The translations under genes and the position numbers were made by a program. A DNA stretch of 5,348 bases from a bacterium (GTDB lineage: Bacteria; Electryoneota; RPQS01): contig JAQTRJ010000181.1 in assembly GCA_028711875.1 (NCBI GenBank), forward strand, positions 1 to 5,348, given 5' to 3'. Numbering within the stretch: position 1 is the stretch's first letter; each line of letters starts with the position of its first letter. The notes beneath the pieces are model-generated. The model saw only the letters and a program-made list of their open reading frames with translations, was not told the origin of the DNA and made no database searches. Shown here piece by piece: positions 1 through 5,264 of the stretch.

Positions 1-1
1 G

Positions 2-62
2 AGCGGCGGGCTCCGCCCCGCTGGAGCTATTCGATTAGCGGCGGGCTCCGACCCGCCGGAGC
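2..62. repeat. Two tandem copies of a 26-base GC-rich palindromic element
   Basis: Positions 2-27 and 37-62 hold two copies of one 26-base element that differ at only two positions and are separated by nine bases. The second copy can fold as CGGCGGG (39-45) against CCCGCCG (52-58) with a six-base loop. Its GCTCC and GGAGC halves offer an alternative overlapping pairing. The first copy folds less well because of its two substitutions. It lies downstream of the winged-helix gene, outside any credible reading frame. It resembles the small palindromic intergenic repeats that many bacterial genomes carry in numerous copies, but copy number elsewhere cannot be seen here. Confidence 0.7.
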
Positions 63-82
63 AACGGGCCAGAGCCCGTTGC
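61..82. repeat. Perfect 9-bp hairpin, loop CAGA
   Basis: GCAACGGGC (61-69) pairs perfectly with GCCCGTTGC (74-82) around the four-base loop CAGA. It starts inside the last two bases of the preceding 26-base repeat, so the two structures abut. No T-run follows on either strand, so it does not read as an intrinsic terminator. Confidence 0.75.
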
Positions 83-105
83 CTAATCCCGAAAGAACTG
101 CGCCG

Positions 106-127
106 TTGCCGGTCACCAGACCGGCAA
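106..127. repeat. Perfect 9-bp hairpin, loop ACCA
   Basis: TTGCCGGTC (106-114) pairs perfectly with GACCGGCAA (119-127) around a four-base loop. Stem and loop lengths match the hairpin at 61-82 although the stem sequence differs. There is no adjacent T-run. The function is unknown. Confidence 0.7.
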
Positions 128-136
128 TGGCCTTCT

Positions 137-164
137 TTTCTCCCCCCGTTTACGGGCGGAGAAA
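137..164. repeat. 12-bp hairpin with one mismatch, downstream of the regulator gene
   Basis: Positions 137-148 pair with 153-164 in a 12-bp stem with a single C-C mismatch (144/157) and a TTTA loop. It begins 24 bases beyond the stop codon of the winged-helix gene, where a terminator for the two-gene operon would be expected. In the minus direction the stem is followed by AAGAAGG rather than T residues, so it is not a canonical Rho-independent terminator. It could still pause polymerase or protect the 3' end of the transcript. The role is inference; the pairing is visible. Confidence 0.6.
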
Positions 165-188
165 GGGGGATCGCGATACCGAGGCGAG

Positions 189-515
189 CTATCCTGGAAG
201 CGACTTCAACGCATCCGTCATTTTGCGGCGGTACGTCTCGAACGCGGCGCGTCCCTCGTACGTGAGGCGGATCACCGTGCGCGGCGTGCGATGCACGAAC
301 TTTTTGTCCACCGCAATATACTTCGCATCTTCGAGTTTCATCAGATGCGACGACAGATTGCCGCGCGTGAGGCCGGTTTGCTTCTGAAGAAAGACAAAAT
401 CCGCGCCTTCCACCACGTACAGTGCGGTGACGATCATCAGCCGCGCCGGAGCGTGAATCACCGGATCCACGTCGCCAAGCTGCGCGATGCCGCCCGATGA
501 ATCAGCGGATGTCAT
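189..515 (-). CDS. Small winged-helix transcriptional regulator (MarR/ArsR-like)
   Basis: Predicted 108-residue cytoplasmic DNA-binding protein. A helix-turn-helix is visible: the stretch FVFLQKQTGLTRGNLSSHL (residues 40-58) holds the turn and the recognition helix, which runs to about residue 64. A beta wing follows at about 66-85, with the basic TPRTVIRLT segment before TYEGRAAFETY. This layout (family 'winged helix DNA-binding domain', Pfam HTH_34) is typical of regulators of about 100 residues encoded beside a membrane protein. I chose the ATG at 515. The frame extends back to a TTG at 587, but that would run deep into the preceding gene and add 24 residues unlike this family. No strong Shine-Dalgarno precedes the ATG. 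The gene overlaps the end of the membrane-protein gene by 14 bases, so translation is probably coupled. It has no recognisable ligand-binding domain; effector and targets are unknown. A likely target is the inverted repeat at 1137-1165. Confidence 0.85.
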   Translation of the reverse strand: MTSADSSGGIAQLGDVDPVIHAPARLMIVTALYVVEGADFVFLQKQTGLTRGNLSSHLMKLEDAKYIAVDKKFVHRTPRTVIRLTYEGRAAFETYRRKMTDALKSLPG

Positions 516-1125
516 GGGCGGTGTCTCGCGGAAGGGGCGGATTGTCCCGCAGGAAACGAACGAGCTTGATAAGACCGTAAATCGCAAACGCTCCGCCGGA
601 AATCAGCAGCCACGTGGCGGGCCTCATGATGTCAAGATACGTGAGCAGAACGAAAATGACGATGGCGGCGACGAACAGATAGAGAATCGGCGCTTGCCGC
701 GCGCGAAACAGAGCCGCTCCCACGACGATGATCCCGATGACGCCCACAAAGAAGAAGCGCGCCACGCGATCCCATTTATCATCGGGCCCGGCCTGTTGAT
801 TGAGCAGCATCACAATCACGAACACGGCGGTCGCCGCGAGCATAGCGAAGAGAAAAATCTTGTGCCGCGTGCGGTGCTTCTGCCGGAACTGCGCGAGTTC
901 CACGTACCCCAGCCGCGGGTAGGTAATCCTCTTCTTCCACGCCCTGCCCAGCAGAACAAGGAACACCGGCAAGATACAGACAACGATGGACTCGAAAACA
1001 TGCGACAGGACCATGCCTCCAACGATCAGTCCGAGGCCGAGCAGGGTCTCGAATGCTCCATCGCTGTTATACTGTTGAAAAATCTTCTGTTCCGTCCGCT
1101 CAAGGTCTTGCATTCCAGCTTCCAT
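502..1125 (-). CDS. Six-helix integral membrane protein of unknown function
   Basis: I do not recognise the family. The 207-residue product has a charged N-terminus and six hydrophobic segments. Numbered from the ATG used here these are roughly residues 26-44, 46-62, 90-109, 123-141, 146-163 and 169-187, arranged as three hairpin pairs. A basic loop of about 25 residues (WKKRITYPRLGYVELAQFR and onward) separates the second and third helices, and the C-terminus is short and polar. No signal peptidase site, catalytic motif or transporter signature is evident. The start is the ATG at 1125 because AGAGG lies five bases upstream; a GTG two codons earlier (1131) would put that site against the start codon. 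It is the first gene of an operon with the winged-helix regulator, behind a clear promoter. Such membrane-protein/regulator pairs are common in bacteria, and usually the regulator controls its own operon. Confidence 0.8.
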   Translation of the reverse strand: MEAGMQDLERTEQKIFQQYNSDGAFETLLGLGLIVGGMVLSHVFESIVVCILPVFLVLLGRAWKKRITYPRLGYVELAQFRQKHRTRHKIFLFAMLAATAVFVIVMLLNQQAGPDDKWDRVARFFFVGVIGIIVVGAALFRARQAPILYLFVAAIVIFVLLTYLDIMRPATWLLISGGAFAIYGLIKLVRFLRDNPPLPRDTAHDIR

Positions 1126-1130
1126 ATCCA

Positions 1131-1135
1131 CCTCT
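1131..1135 (-). promoter_or_regulatory. Ribosome binding site AGAGG deciding the membrane-protein start
   Basis: On the minus strand AGAGG is followed by TGGAT and then ATG at 1125, giving a five-base spacing. This favours the ATG over the in-frame GTG at 1131, which overlaps the last base of the site. It touches no part of the inverted repeat at 1137-1165 but lies one base from it, so a protein bound there could also affect translation initiation. Confidence 0.6.
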
Positions 1136-1136
1136 T

Positions 1137-1165
1137 CAGACAGGTTTGTATTGCAAACATGTCTG
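1137..1165. promoter_or_regulatory. 29-base inverted repeat, candidate operator
   Basis: CAGACAGGTTTG (1137-1148) and CAAACATGTCTG (1154-1165) are 12-base arms that match as an inverted repeat at 11 of 12 positions, separated by TATTG. The repeat begins at the base next to the -10 box and ends next to the ribosome binding site, so it covers the expected transcription start. A dimeric winged-helix protein bound here would block transcription. The best candidate is the regulator encoded as the second gene of the same operon. The symmetry is seen directly; the binding protein is inferred. An RNA hairpin acting in the leader is the alternative. Confidence 0.7.
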
Positions 1166-1194
1166 AATATAATATATCAATAGCGAAAAGTCAA
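1166..1194 (-). promoter_or_regulatory. Sigma70-type promoter of the membrane-protein/regulator operon
   Basis: On the minus strand TTGACT (1194-1189) and TATATT (1171-1166) are separated by 17 bases. Each hexamer matches the housekeeping consensus at five of six positions and the spacing is optimal. The spacer is AT-rich in an otherwise GC-rich neighbourhood. Transcription would start near 1159, about 35 bases before the chosen ATG. It sits just beyond the terminator of the pentapeptide gene, so the operon appears transcriptionally separate. Confidence 0.75.
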
Positions 1195-1209
1195 GTGCCG
1201 GAATAAAGG

Positions 1210-1241
1210 AAAAAAGTAGGGGCGGCCCTGTGTGGCCGCCC
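1210..1241 (-). terminator. Intrinsic terminator of the pentapeptide-repeat gene
   Basis: On the minus strand GGGCGGCC (1241-1234) and GGCCGCCC (1227-1220) form a perfect 8-bp stem with a six-base loop. After a four-base gap (CTAC) come six T residues (1215-1210). It starts eight bases past the stop codon. The gap makes it slightly atypical, but the GC-rich stem followed by a T-run is the classic Rho-independent pattern. The stem has the same GC-rich palindromic character as the elements at 2-62 and 3587-3613. Confidence 0.7.
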
Positions 1242-1248
1242 GTCTTCG

Positions 1249-3498
1249 TCATTCAGAATGCTTGAAGCGGCGGCGGACGGAGAAGATGAAGAGGGTGATA
1301 AGGGACGCCGTAAGAATGGTCTGCAGAACGGAAACGAGAGAGAGAATGAAACGAACATAGACATTGCCGATAACCGTCCAGTCCACCTCAGTCGAAAACC
1401 AGCCGCGGTCGAGACTGGCCACGCGCAAGGCAGCAATCAATCCCTTGAAGACAACATTTCCGATACCTTTTGCCGACCATGCCAGATCGCGACCATAGAG
1501 CAATACAGCATAGATTACTGCACACGTGAGCAGCACAAGAATCAGACGATAAGCGGGCTTCCAAATGCTCCCGCTGAAATCGGACGCCCACCGATAGAAG
1601 CGCAGCAGCCACGCGTTCTTCCAGTCACCTTTCTCTTTCGCTGCCATCAACCGTGCTTCAAAAATGCCGCGCTCGAAATCGTTGGCCAGAGGATGATTCA
1701 AGTCCTCGCGGTAGCGTTTTGCCAATTCCTGGTAAGTTATCTGAACATCATTCCATTTGAACGAGATACTCTCATCTTTCTCATCAAGGCGTTCAACAAC
1801 ATCTCGCATTGTCCTCCAAATGAACTCATCTCCGATGACTTTTCTTTTATTCAATTCCGGCCATTGCACGCTACGAAACTCAATTTTACTGCAGTCTGTT
1901 CGCACAAGCAGTATCCGGCTCATCTCGCAATCATGAATTTGCAGTGCACAATCGTCTTGTAGTGGGAGCTCTCGTAAGTCGAGTAGTGGTTCACATCCGC
2001 ACCGCTTTCGAATAGGAATGACTCGCTCTGATGAGAGTTCTTCTGAGTCTCTATCCACTATGATCGCATCCTGATAGCCTCTCACTCCATGTACCATTAC
2101 CACCTCGTCGGTTTCCGCGTTTTGAATTTCTCTGTCTTTCTCTGGTTCAGCATTCCCATTGGCAATCGCCTTCCCGTAATCTTCGGAACTCACCCATTGG
2201 ACTTCCATATCTCGCACAAATTGTAGCCTTTTTAGTAGTAATCTTCCTCGTTCGACCTTTTCCTGTTTTCCTTCCGGCTTGTCCGGTTCCATCCTCTTGA
2301 AGCCTGGTCCAGGCCAATATAGTCGGACATTCCCAGAAATCGTAACACTGGAGAAATCTCCCAGAATCATGAATGAGCAGTCTTCCAGATTTAAAGTCCC
2401 TTTGAAAATCACATGATCAAAGACCGCGTTTTGGCGAAATGTCACACCCTTGAAATCTGCTTCGTCACAGAATGTCGCTTTCTGAAAGTCTGCATCTCCA
2501 TTGAACCAAGCAGCCGCAATAAACCATGTGCACCCGAAGTTAGCTCCTCGTTCAAACTGCGTGCCTCTGAAGTTTGCAGTACCATTGAATGTCACTCCTC
2601 TGAAGCAGGCACAACCACCGAACTGTGCCAATTCAAAGTCAACTAGCTCAGGAAATGTTACCTTATCAAAATCCACTCCCTTTTTAAAATCTGTCTCTTC
2701 GAACACCACTGTGTCCTCGAATGTTGCTCCAATTTCATTTCCCCGCCTTGCCGTGAAACTTACATGTCCATCGAATAATGCACAATTGAAAAATGCACTT
2801 TTACGAAAAAGCGCTTTACCAAAGGTTGCACCTCCTAATTTGGCAAGCGCAAATGTGACAATCCCTTTAAACTCTGTGCCCCAGAATTGCACTCCGCTAA
2901 GTACTGCTGACATGAAGGATACATTGCCTTCAAACACTGCATCCCGGAAGCTGGCTTCACCTTTCCACCACATATTCCGGAAATCAACTCCGCTACAGAA
3001 TTTTGTTCCACTGAAGTCGGCCTTCCCGCAAGACATACTCCCAAAGCCAGCACTCTTGGCGAACTTAGTGTTTCTGAACAACGCACTGCCACTAATCTTT
3101 GCGCCTGCAAAGTCAGCAACTTCTATGAAACTCGCACTCTTAAAATTTGCATTTCCACCAAATATCGCGTCCCTAAAGTGCACACTTCCATTGAAGGTTG
3201 CATCCATGAAGTTGGCGTTTCCACTGAATCTCGCGCACCAAAAGCGCACTGGACGCGGAAACCTCGCTGCCCGAAAGAGATTTCCCTTTTTAGCCCGATC
3301 CACAAACAAAAACTGTGAGAAGTCCCACACTTCGATCTCTGAAAGGCGCATACTCTTTATTAGGCTCGCCAGCGCGTCCCGGAACTCTTGCGGATCTTTT
3401 TTCCCACAATGGAAGATGCACTTGCTCGTCTGGGGATAGGCAGGATTTTGGTAGATGGGACGGCCGCAACTTTCATAAGAGCATTTCTTTTCCGACAT
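1249..3498 (-). CDS. Pentapeptide-repeat membrane protein with N-terminal Cys/His cluster and C-terminal two-helix domain
   Basis: The 749-residue protein starts at an ATG with GAGG six bases upstream. Residues 6-31 hold C6, C11, C27, H30 and C31 (ending CIFHC), a probable zinc-binding knuckle. Residues about 72-395 are a solenoid of F-x-G-x-A-x-F-x-x-A-x-F units (for example NANFMDATF and ADFKGVTF), matching the Pfam Pentapeptide_3 type rather than simple A(D/N)LXX tandems. A linker at 396-505 is charged and looks disordered. Residues 506-550 (DLRELPL ... TDCSKIEFRSVQWPE) resemble the segment that in related pentapeptide membrane proteins ends GTD-rxxxF-xxVxWP. The stretch from YQELAKRYRED (589-599) to NDFERGIFEARLM resembles their conserved 'YxxLkkNyED...GDFyyGEMEMrR' module. 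Two membrane helices (about 648-668 and 713-740) end at RRRFKHSE, with a short amphipathic segment between them. The fold is known; the cellular role is not. The solenoid would lie on one side of the membrane as a binding platform. No enzyme motif and no TVGYG-type filter are seen. Confidence 0.85.
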   Translation of the reverse strand: MSEKKCSYESCGRPIYQNPAYPQTSKCIFHCGKKDPQEFRDALASLIKSMRLSEIEVWDFSQFLFVDRAKKGNLFRAARFPRPVRFWCARFSGNANFMDATFNGSVHFRDAIFGGNANFKSASFIEVADFAGAKISGSALFRNTKFAKSAGFGSMSCGKADFSGTKFCSGVDFRNMWWKGEASFRDAVFEGNVSFMSAVLSGVQFWGTEFKGIVTFALAKLGGATFGKALFRKSAFFNCALFDGHVSFTARRGNEIGATFEDTVVFEETDFKKGVDFDKVTFPELVDFELAQFGGCACFRGVTFNGTANFRGTQFERGANFGCTWFIAAAWFNGDADFQKATFCDEADFKGVTFRQNAVFDHVIFKGTLNLEDCSFMILGDFSSVTISGNVRLYWPGPGFKRMEPDKPEGKQEKVERGRLLLKRLQFVRDMEVQWVSSEDYGKAIANGNAEPEKDREIQNAETDEVVMVHGVRGYQDAIIVDRDSEELSSERVIPIRKRCGCEPLLDLRELPLQDDCALQIHDCEMSRILLVRTDCSKIEFRSVQWPELNKRKVIGDEFIWRTMRDVVERLDEKDESISFKWNDVQITYQELAKRYREDLNHPLANDFERGIFEARLMAAKEKGDWKNAWLLRFYRWASDFSGSIWKPAYRLILVLLTCAVIYAVLLYGRDLAWSAKGIGNVVFKGLIAALRVASLDRGWFSTEVDWTVIGNVYVRFILSLVSVLQTILTASLITLFIFSVRRRFKHSE
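2314..3285 (-). repeat. Coding repeat array: about 28 Phe-rich 11-residue units (33-bp period)
   Basis: Within the pentapeptide gene, phenylalanines recur at alternating spacings of six and five residues, so the repeat unit is 11 residues or 33 bases. Units are diverged at DNA level but keep the F, A and G positions. The register is disturbed near residues 250-258 (RRGNEIGA) and 325-332 (FIAAAWF). The repeat leaves a long open frame on the opposite strand that is not a gene. Confidence 0.75.
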
Positions 3499-3504
3499 GG
3501 ATTA

Positions 3505-3508
3505 CCTC
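3505..3508 (-). promoter_or_regulatory. Ribosome binding site GAGG of the pentapeptide gene
   Basis: GAGG is followed by TAATCC and the ATG at 3498, a six-base spacing, which supports this start. I found no convincing -35/-10 pair between here and pckA. The gene may therefore be read through from pckA or use a non-consensus promoter. Confidence 0.55.
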
Positions 3509-3536
3509 GTCAATTGGATTCCGGTAGGGTCACGAA

Positions 3537-3558
3537 CCAACACCCAGGAGGGTGTTGG
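3537..3558. repeat. Perfect 9-bp hairpin in the leader of the pentapeptide gene
   Basis: CCAACACCC (3537-3545) pairs perfectly with GGGTGTTGG (3550-3558) around a four-base loop. In the minus-strand transcript it ends 38 bases before the start codon and does not cover the ribosome binding site. It could be a binding site or an RNA structure. No T-run follows, so it is not an intrinsic terminator. Confidence 0.6.
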
Positions 3559-3586
3559 CTAGTTGCCGGTGATTTGCTATAAGTGT

Positions 3587-3613
3587 CAGGGGCGGGTCTA
3601 AGACCCGCCCCTG
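3587..3613. repeat. 27-base perfect GC-rich palindrome after pckA
   Basis: CAGGGGCGGGTCT (3587-3599) is the exact reverse complement of AGACCCGCCCCTG (3601-3613), with one central base. It starts 10 bases past the pckA stop codon. As RNA it could form a 12-bp stem with a three-base loop. In the pckA direction it is followed by ACACTTATAGC, not a T-run. It may slow or partly terminate transcription but is not a canonical Rho-independent terminator. It belongs in character with the palindromes at 2-62 and 1220-1241. Confidence 0.75.
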
Positions 3614-3623
3614 CATTCGGACG

Positions 3624-5264
3624 CTAAATCTTCGGTCCTGCCGCGCAGACCTCGGGCGGGGTGCCCTCCTCGAACTTTTTGAAGTTCTCGATGAAGCGCG
3701 CCGCCAGATCGCGGTAAGCCTGCTTGTAGGCGGCCTTGTCCGACCACGACCGGTCAGGATACATGACGTCGGTCGGAACCTCGGGACAGGTCTTCGGCAC
3801 GCTGAATCCGAACACCGGATCGGTGTAATACTCGACGTTCTTTAGCGCGCCCGAGAGCGCCGCGTTGAGCAAATTGCGCGTGTGCTTGATCGAGATGCGC
3901 TTGCCCACGCCGTACTTTCCGCCGACCCAGCCGGTGTTCACCAGCCAGCAGTCCACGCCGTGGCGATTGATCTTGTCGCGCAAGAGTCCCGCGTACTTGG
4001 CCGGATGATGGACCATGAACGGCGCGCCGAAGCACGTCGAGAAGGTGATCTCCGGCTCTTCGCTGAGTCCCACTTCCGTGCCCGCGATTTTGGCCGTGTA
4101 GCCGGACAAGAAGTGATACATCGCCTGCTCGACCGAGAGCTTGGCGATCGGCGGCATCACGCCCGACGCGTCGCAGGTCAGCATGATGATGTTCTTGGGA
4201 TGCCCGGCCATTTTTTCGGGCACCGCGTTGTCAATATAGGTGAGCGGATAGGACGCGCGCGTGTTCTCGGTGAGGGTCTCGTCGTCGAGATCAATCTGCC
4301 GCGAGTTCACGTCGAACACCACGTTTTCCAAGAGCGATCCGAATTTGCGCGTGCAGGCGTAGATCTGCGGCTCGGCCGAGGGCGAAAGCCCGATCACCTT
4401 CGCGTAGCAGCCGTTTTCGATGTTGAAAACCCCGTCGTCCGTCCAGCCGTGTTCGTCGTCGCCAATTAGTCCGCGATTCGGATCGGCCGAGAGCGTGGTC
4501 TTGCCCGTGCCCGAGAGTCCGAAGAACAGCGCGCTGTCGCCGTCCTTGCCCACGTTGGCCGAGCAGTGCATCGTGAGCACGCCCTCCAGCGGCAACAGAT
4601 AGTTCATGATCGTGAACACGCTCTTCTTGATCTCGCCCGCGTAAGCGGAATAGCCGATGATGCACAGCTTCTGCTCGAAATTGAGCGCAATGATCGTGTT
4701 GGACGGCGTGCCGTCCACCTGCGGAAACGAACGGAAGCCGGGCACCGCGATGATCGTAAAATCGGGCACGAACCGCTGATATTCCTCTTTCGTCGCGCAC
4801 GGAATGAGCATCGTCCGCGCGAAGATCGAATGCCATGCGTACTCGCAAATCACCCGTACCGGCAGGCGGTAGTTGGGATCGGCGCCCGCATAGCAATCCT
4901 GCACGAACAGATCGCGTCCTTGCAGATAGCCGAGCACGCGGTCATAGACTTCGTTGAACTTGTCGGGATGGAACGGCCGATTGTATTCGCCCCACCACAC
5001 GTTCCCTTTCGTCGTCTCTTCGCGCACGACGAATTTGTCGTTGGCCGAACGTGCCGTGTGCTTGCCGGTGTTGACCACAATCGGCCCCTGACATGTGATC
5101 CGGCCCTCGCCGCGAAACGCTATCTCCTCATAGAGAGCCTCGACCGGCAGATTCCAATAAACCTGATGCAGGTTATGGAGGCCGTGATGCTCAAGTCCCA
5201 GATCGCTCTTGTAGAAGGCGGCCTGCTTCTGGCAGGGAGACTTGATGTCAAGAATGTTGTTCAT
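3624..5264 (-). CDS. pckA: Phosphoenolpyruvate carboxykinase (ATP), EC 4.1.1.49
   Basis: Cytosolic enzyme converting oxaloacetate and ATP to PEP, CO2 and ADP, the entry step of gluconeogenesis; it can run in reverse as an anaplerotic step in some bacteria. The 546-residue length fits the family (about 530-540). Visible motifs: substrate-binding GKHTARSANDKF (R72); YAGEIKKS (208-215) and H233, which supply metal ligands; the kinase-1 P-loop GLSGTGKTT (249-257); kinase-2 LIGDDEHGW (266-274, metal-binding D270); ENTRASYPL (R336); and NTGWVGGKYGVGKR near the C-terminus. The numbering of the central motifs is within one residue of the Escherichia coli enzyme. The P-loop of this type marks the ATP family, not the GTP-dependent one. 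The start is the ATG at 5264 because GAGGG lies seven bases upstream; the frame runs on upstream only because the preceding gene overlaps. The ATG overlaps that gene's TGA, so pckA's promoter probably lies outside the window. All expected residues are intact. Confidence 0.97.
   Translation of the reverse strand: MNNILDIKSPCQKQAAFYKSDLGLEHHGLHNLHQVYWNLPVEALYEEIAFRGEGRITCQGPIVVNTGKHTARSANDKFVVREETTKGNVWWGEYNRPFHPDKFNEVYDRVLGYLQGRDLFVQDCYAGADPNYRLPVRVICEYAWHSIFARTMLIPCATKEEYQRFVPDFTIIAVPGFRSFPQVDGTPSNTIIALNFEQKLCIIGYSAYAGEIKKSVFTIMNYLLPLEGVLTMHCSANVGKDGDSALFFGLSGTGKTTLSADPNRGLIGDDEHGWTDDGVFNIENGCYAKVIGLSPSAEPQIYACTRKFGSLLENVVFDVNSRQIDLDDETLTENTRASYPLTYIDNAVPEKMAGHPKNIIMLTCDASGVMPPIAKLSVEQAMYHFLSGYTAKIAGTEVGLSEEPEITFSTCFGAPFMVHHPAKYAGLLRDKINRHGVDCWLVNTGWVGGKYGVGKRISIKHTRNLLNAALSGALKNVEYYTDPVFGFSVPKTCPEVPTDVMYPDRSWSDKAAYKQAYRDLAARFIENFKKFEEGTPPEVCAAGPKI

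Noticed and set aside
2..62. Two repeats considered as a minimal CRISPR array
   Set aside because: There are only two units, the spacer is nine bases, and no cas genes are present.
79..387. Plus-strand open frame (102 codons) across the hairpin cluster
   Set aside because: It begins within the hairpins and runs antisense through the winged-helix gene; no ribosome binding site or domain supports it.
516..587. Upstream TTG start extending the regulator by 24 residues
   Set aside because: It would increase overlap with the preceding gene to 86 bases and add a Ser/Phe/Arg-rich segment not expected in this family. The ATG at 515 gives a usual family length.
502..1125. Membrane protein and regulator considered as a toxin-antitoxin pair
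   Set aside because: At 207 residues with six helices the membrane protein is larger than typical membrane toxins, and the regulator resembles ordinary winged-helix repressors. Gene order and overlap alone do not support it.
487..1206. Plus-strand open frame (239 codons) opposite the membrane-protein gene
   Set aside because: The product is highly charged, rich in Arg, Glu, His and Asn with no recognisable fold. It lies antisense to a coherent six-helix protein with a good promoter and start.
2501..3439. Long plus-strand open frame (312 codons) opposite the pentapeptide gene
   Set aside because: It mirrors the 33-base coding repeat of the opposite strand, giving a repetitive Pro/Leu/Ser/Lys-rich peptide with no domain. 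The minus-strand frame has clear family motifs and a ribosome binding site.
3587..3613. Palindrome considered as a classic intrinsic terminator of pckA
   Set aside because: The stem is strong but no T-run follows in the direction of pckA transcription, so it is listed as a palindrome only.
3882..4469. Plus-strand open frame (195 codons) opposite pckA
   Set aside because: It is a shadow of a GC-rich conserved gene; its translation is rich in Arg, His and Val and shows no motif.
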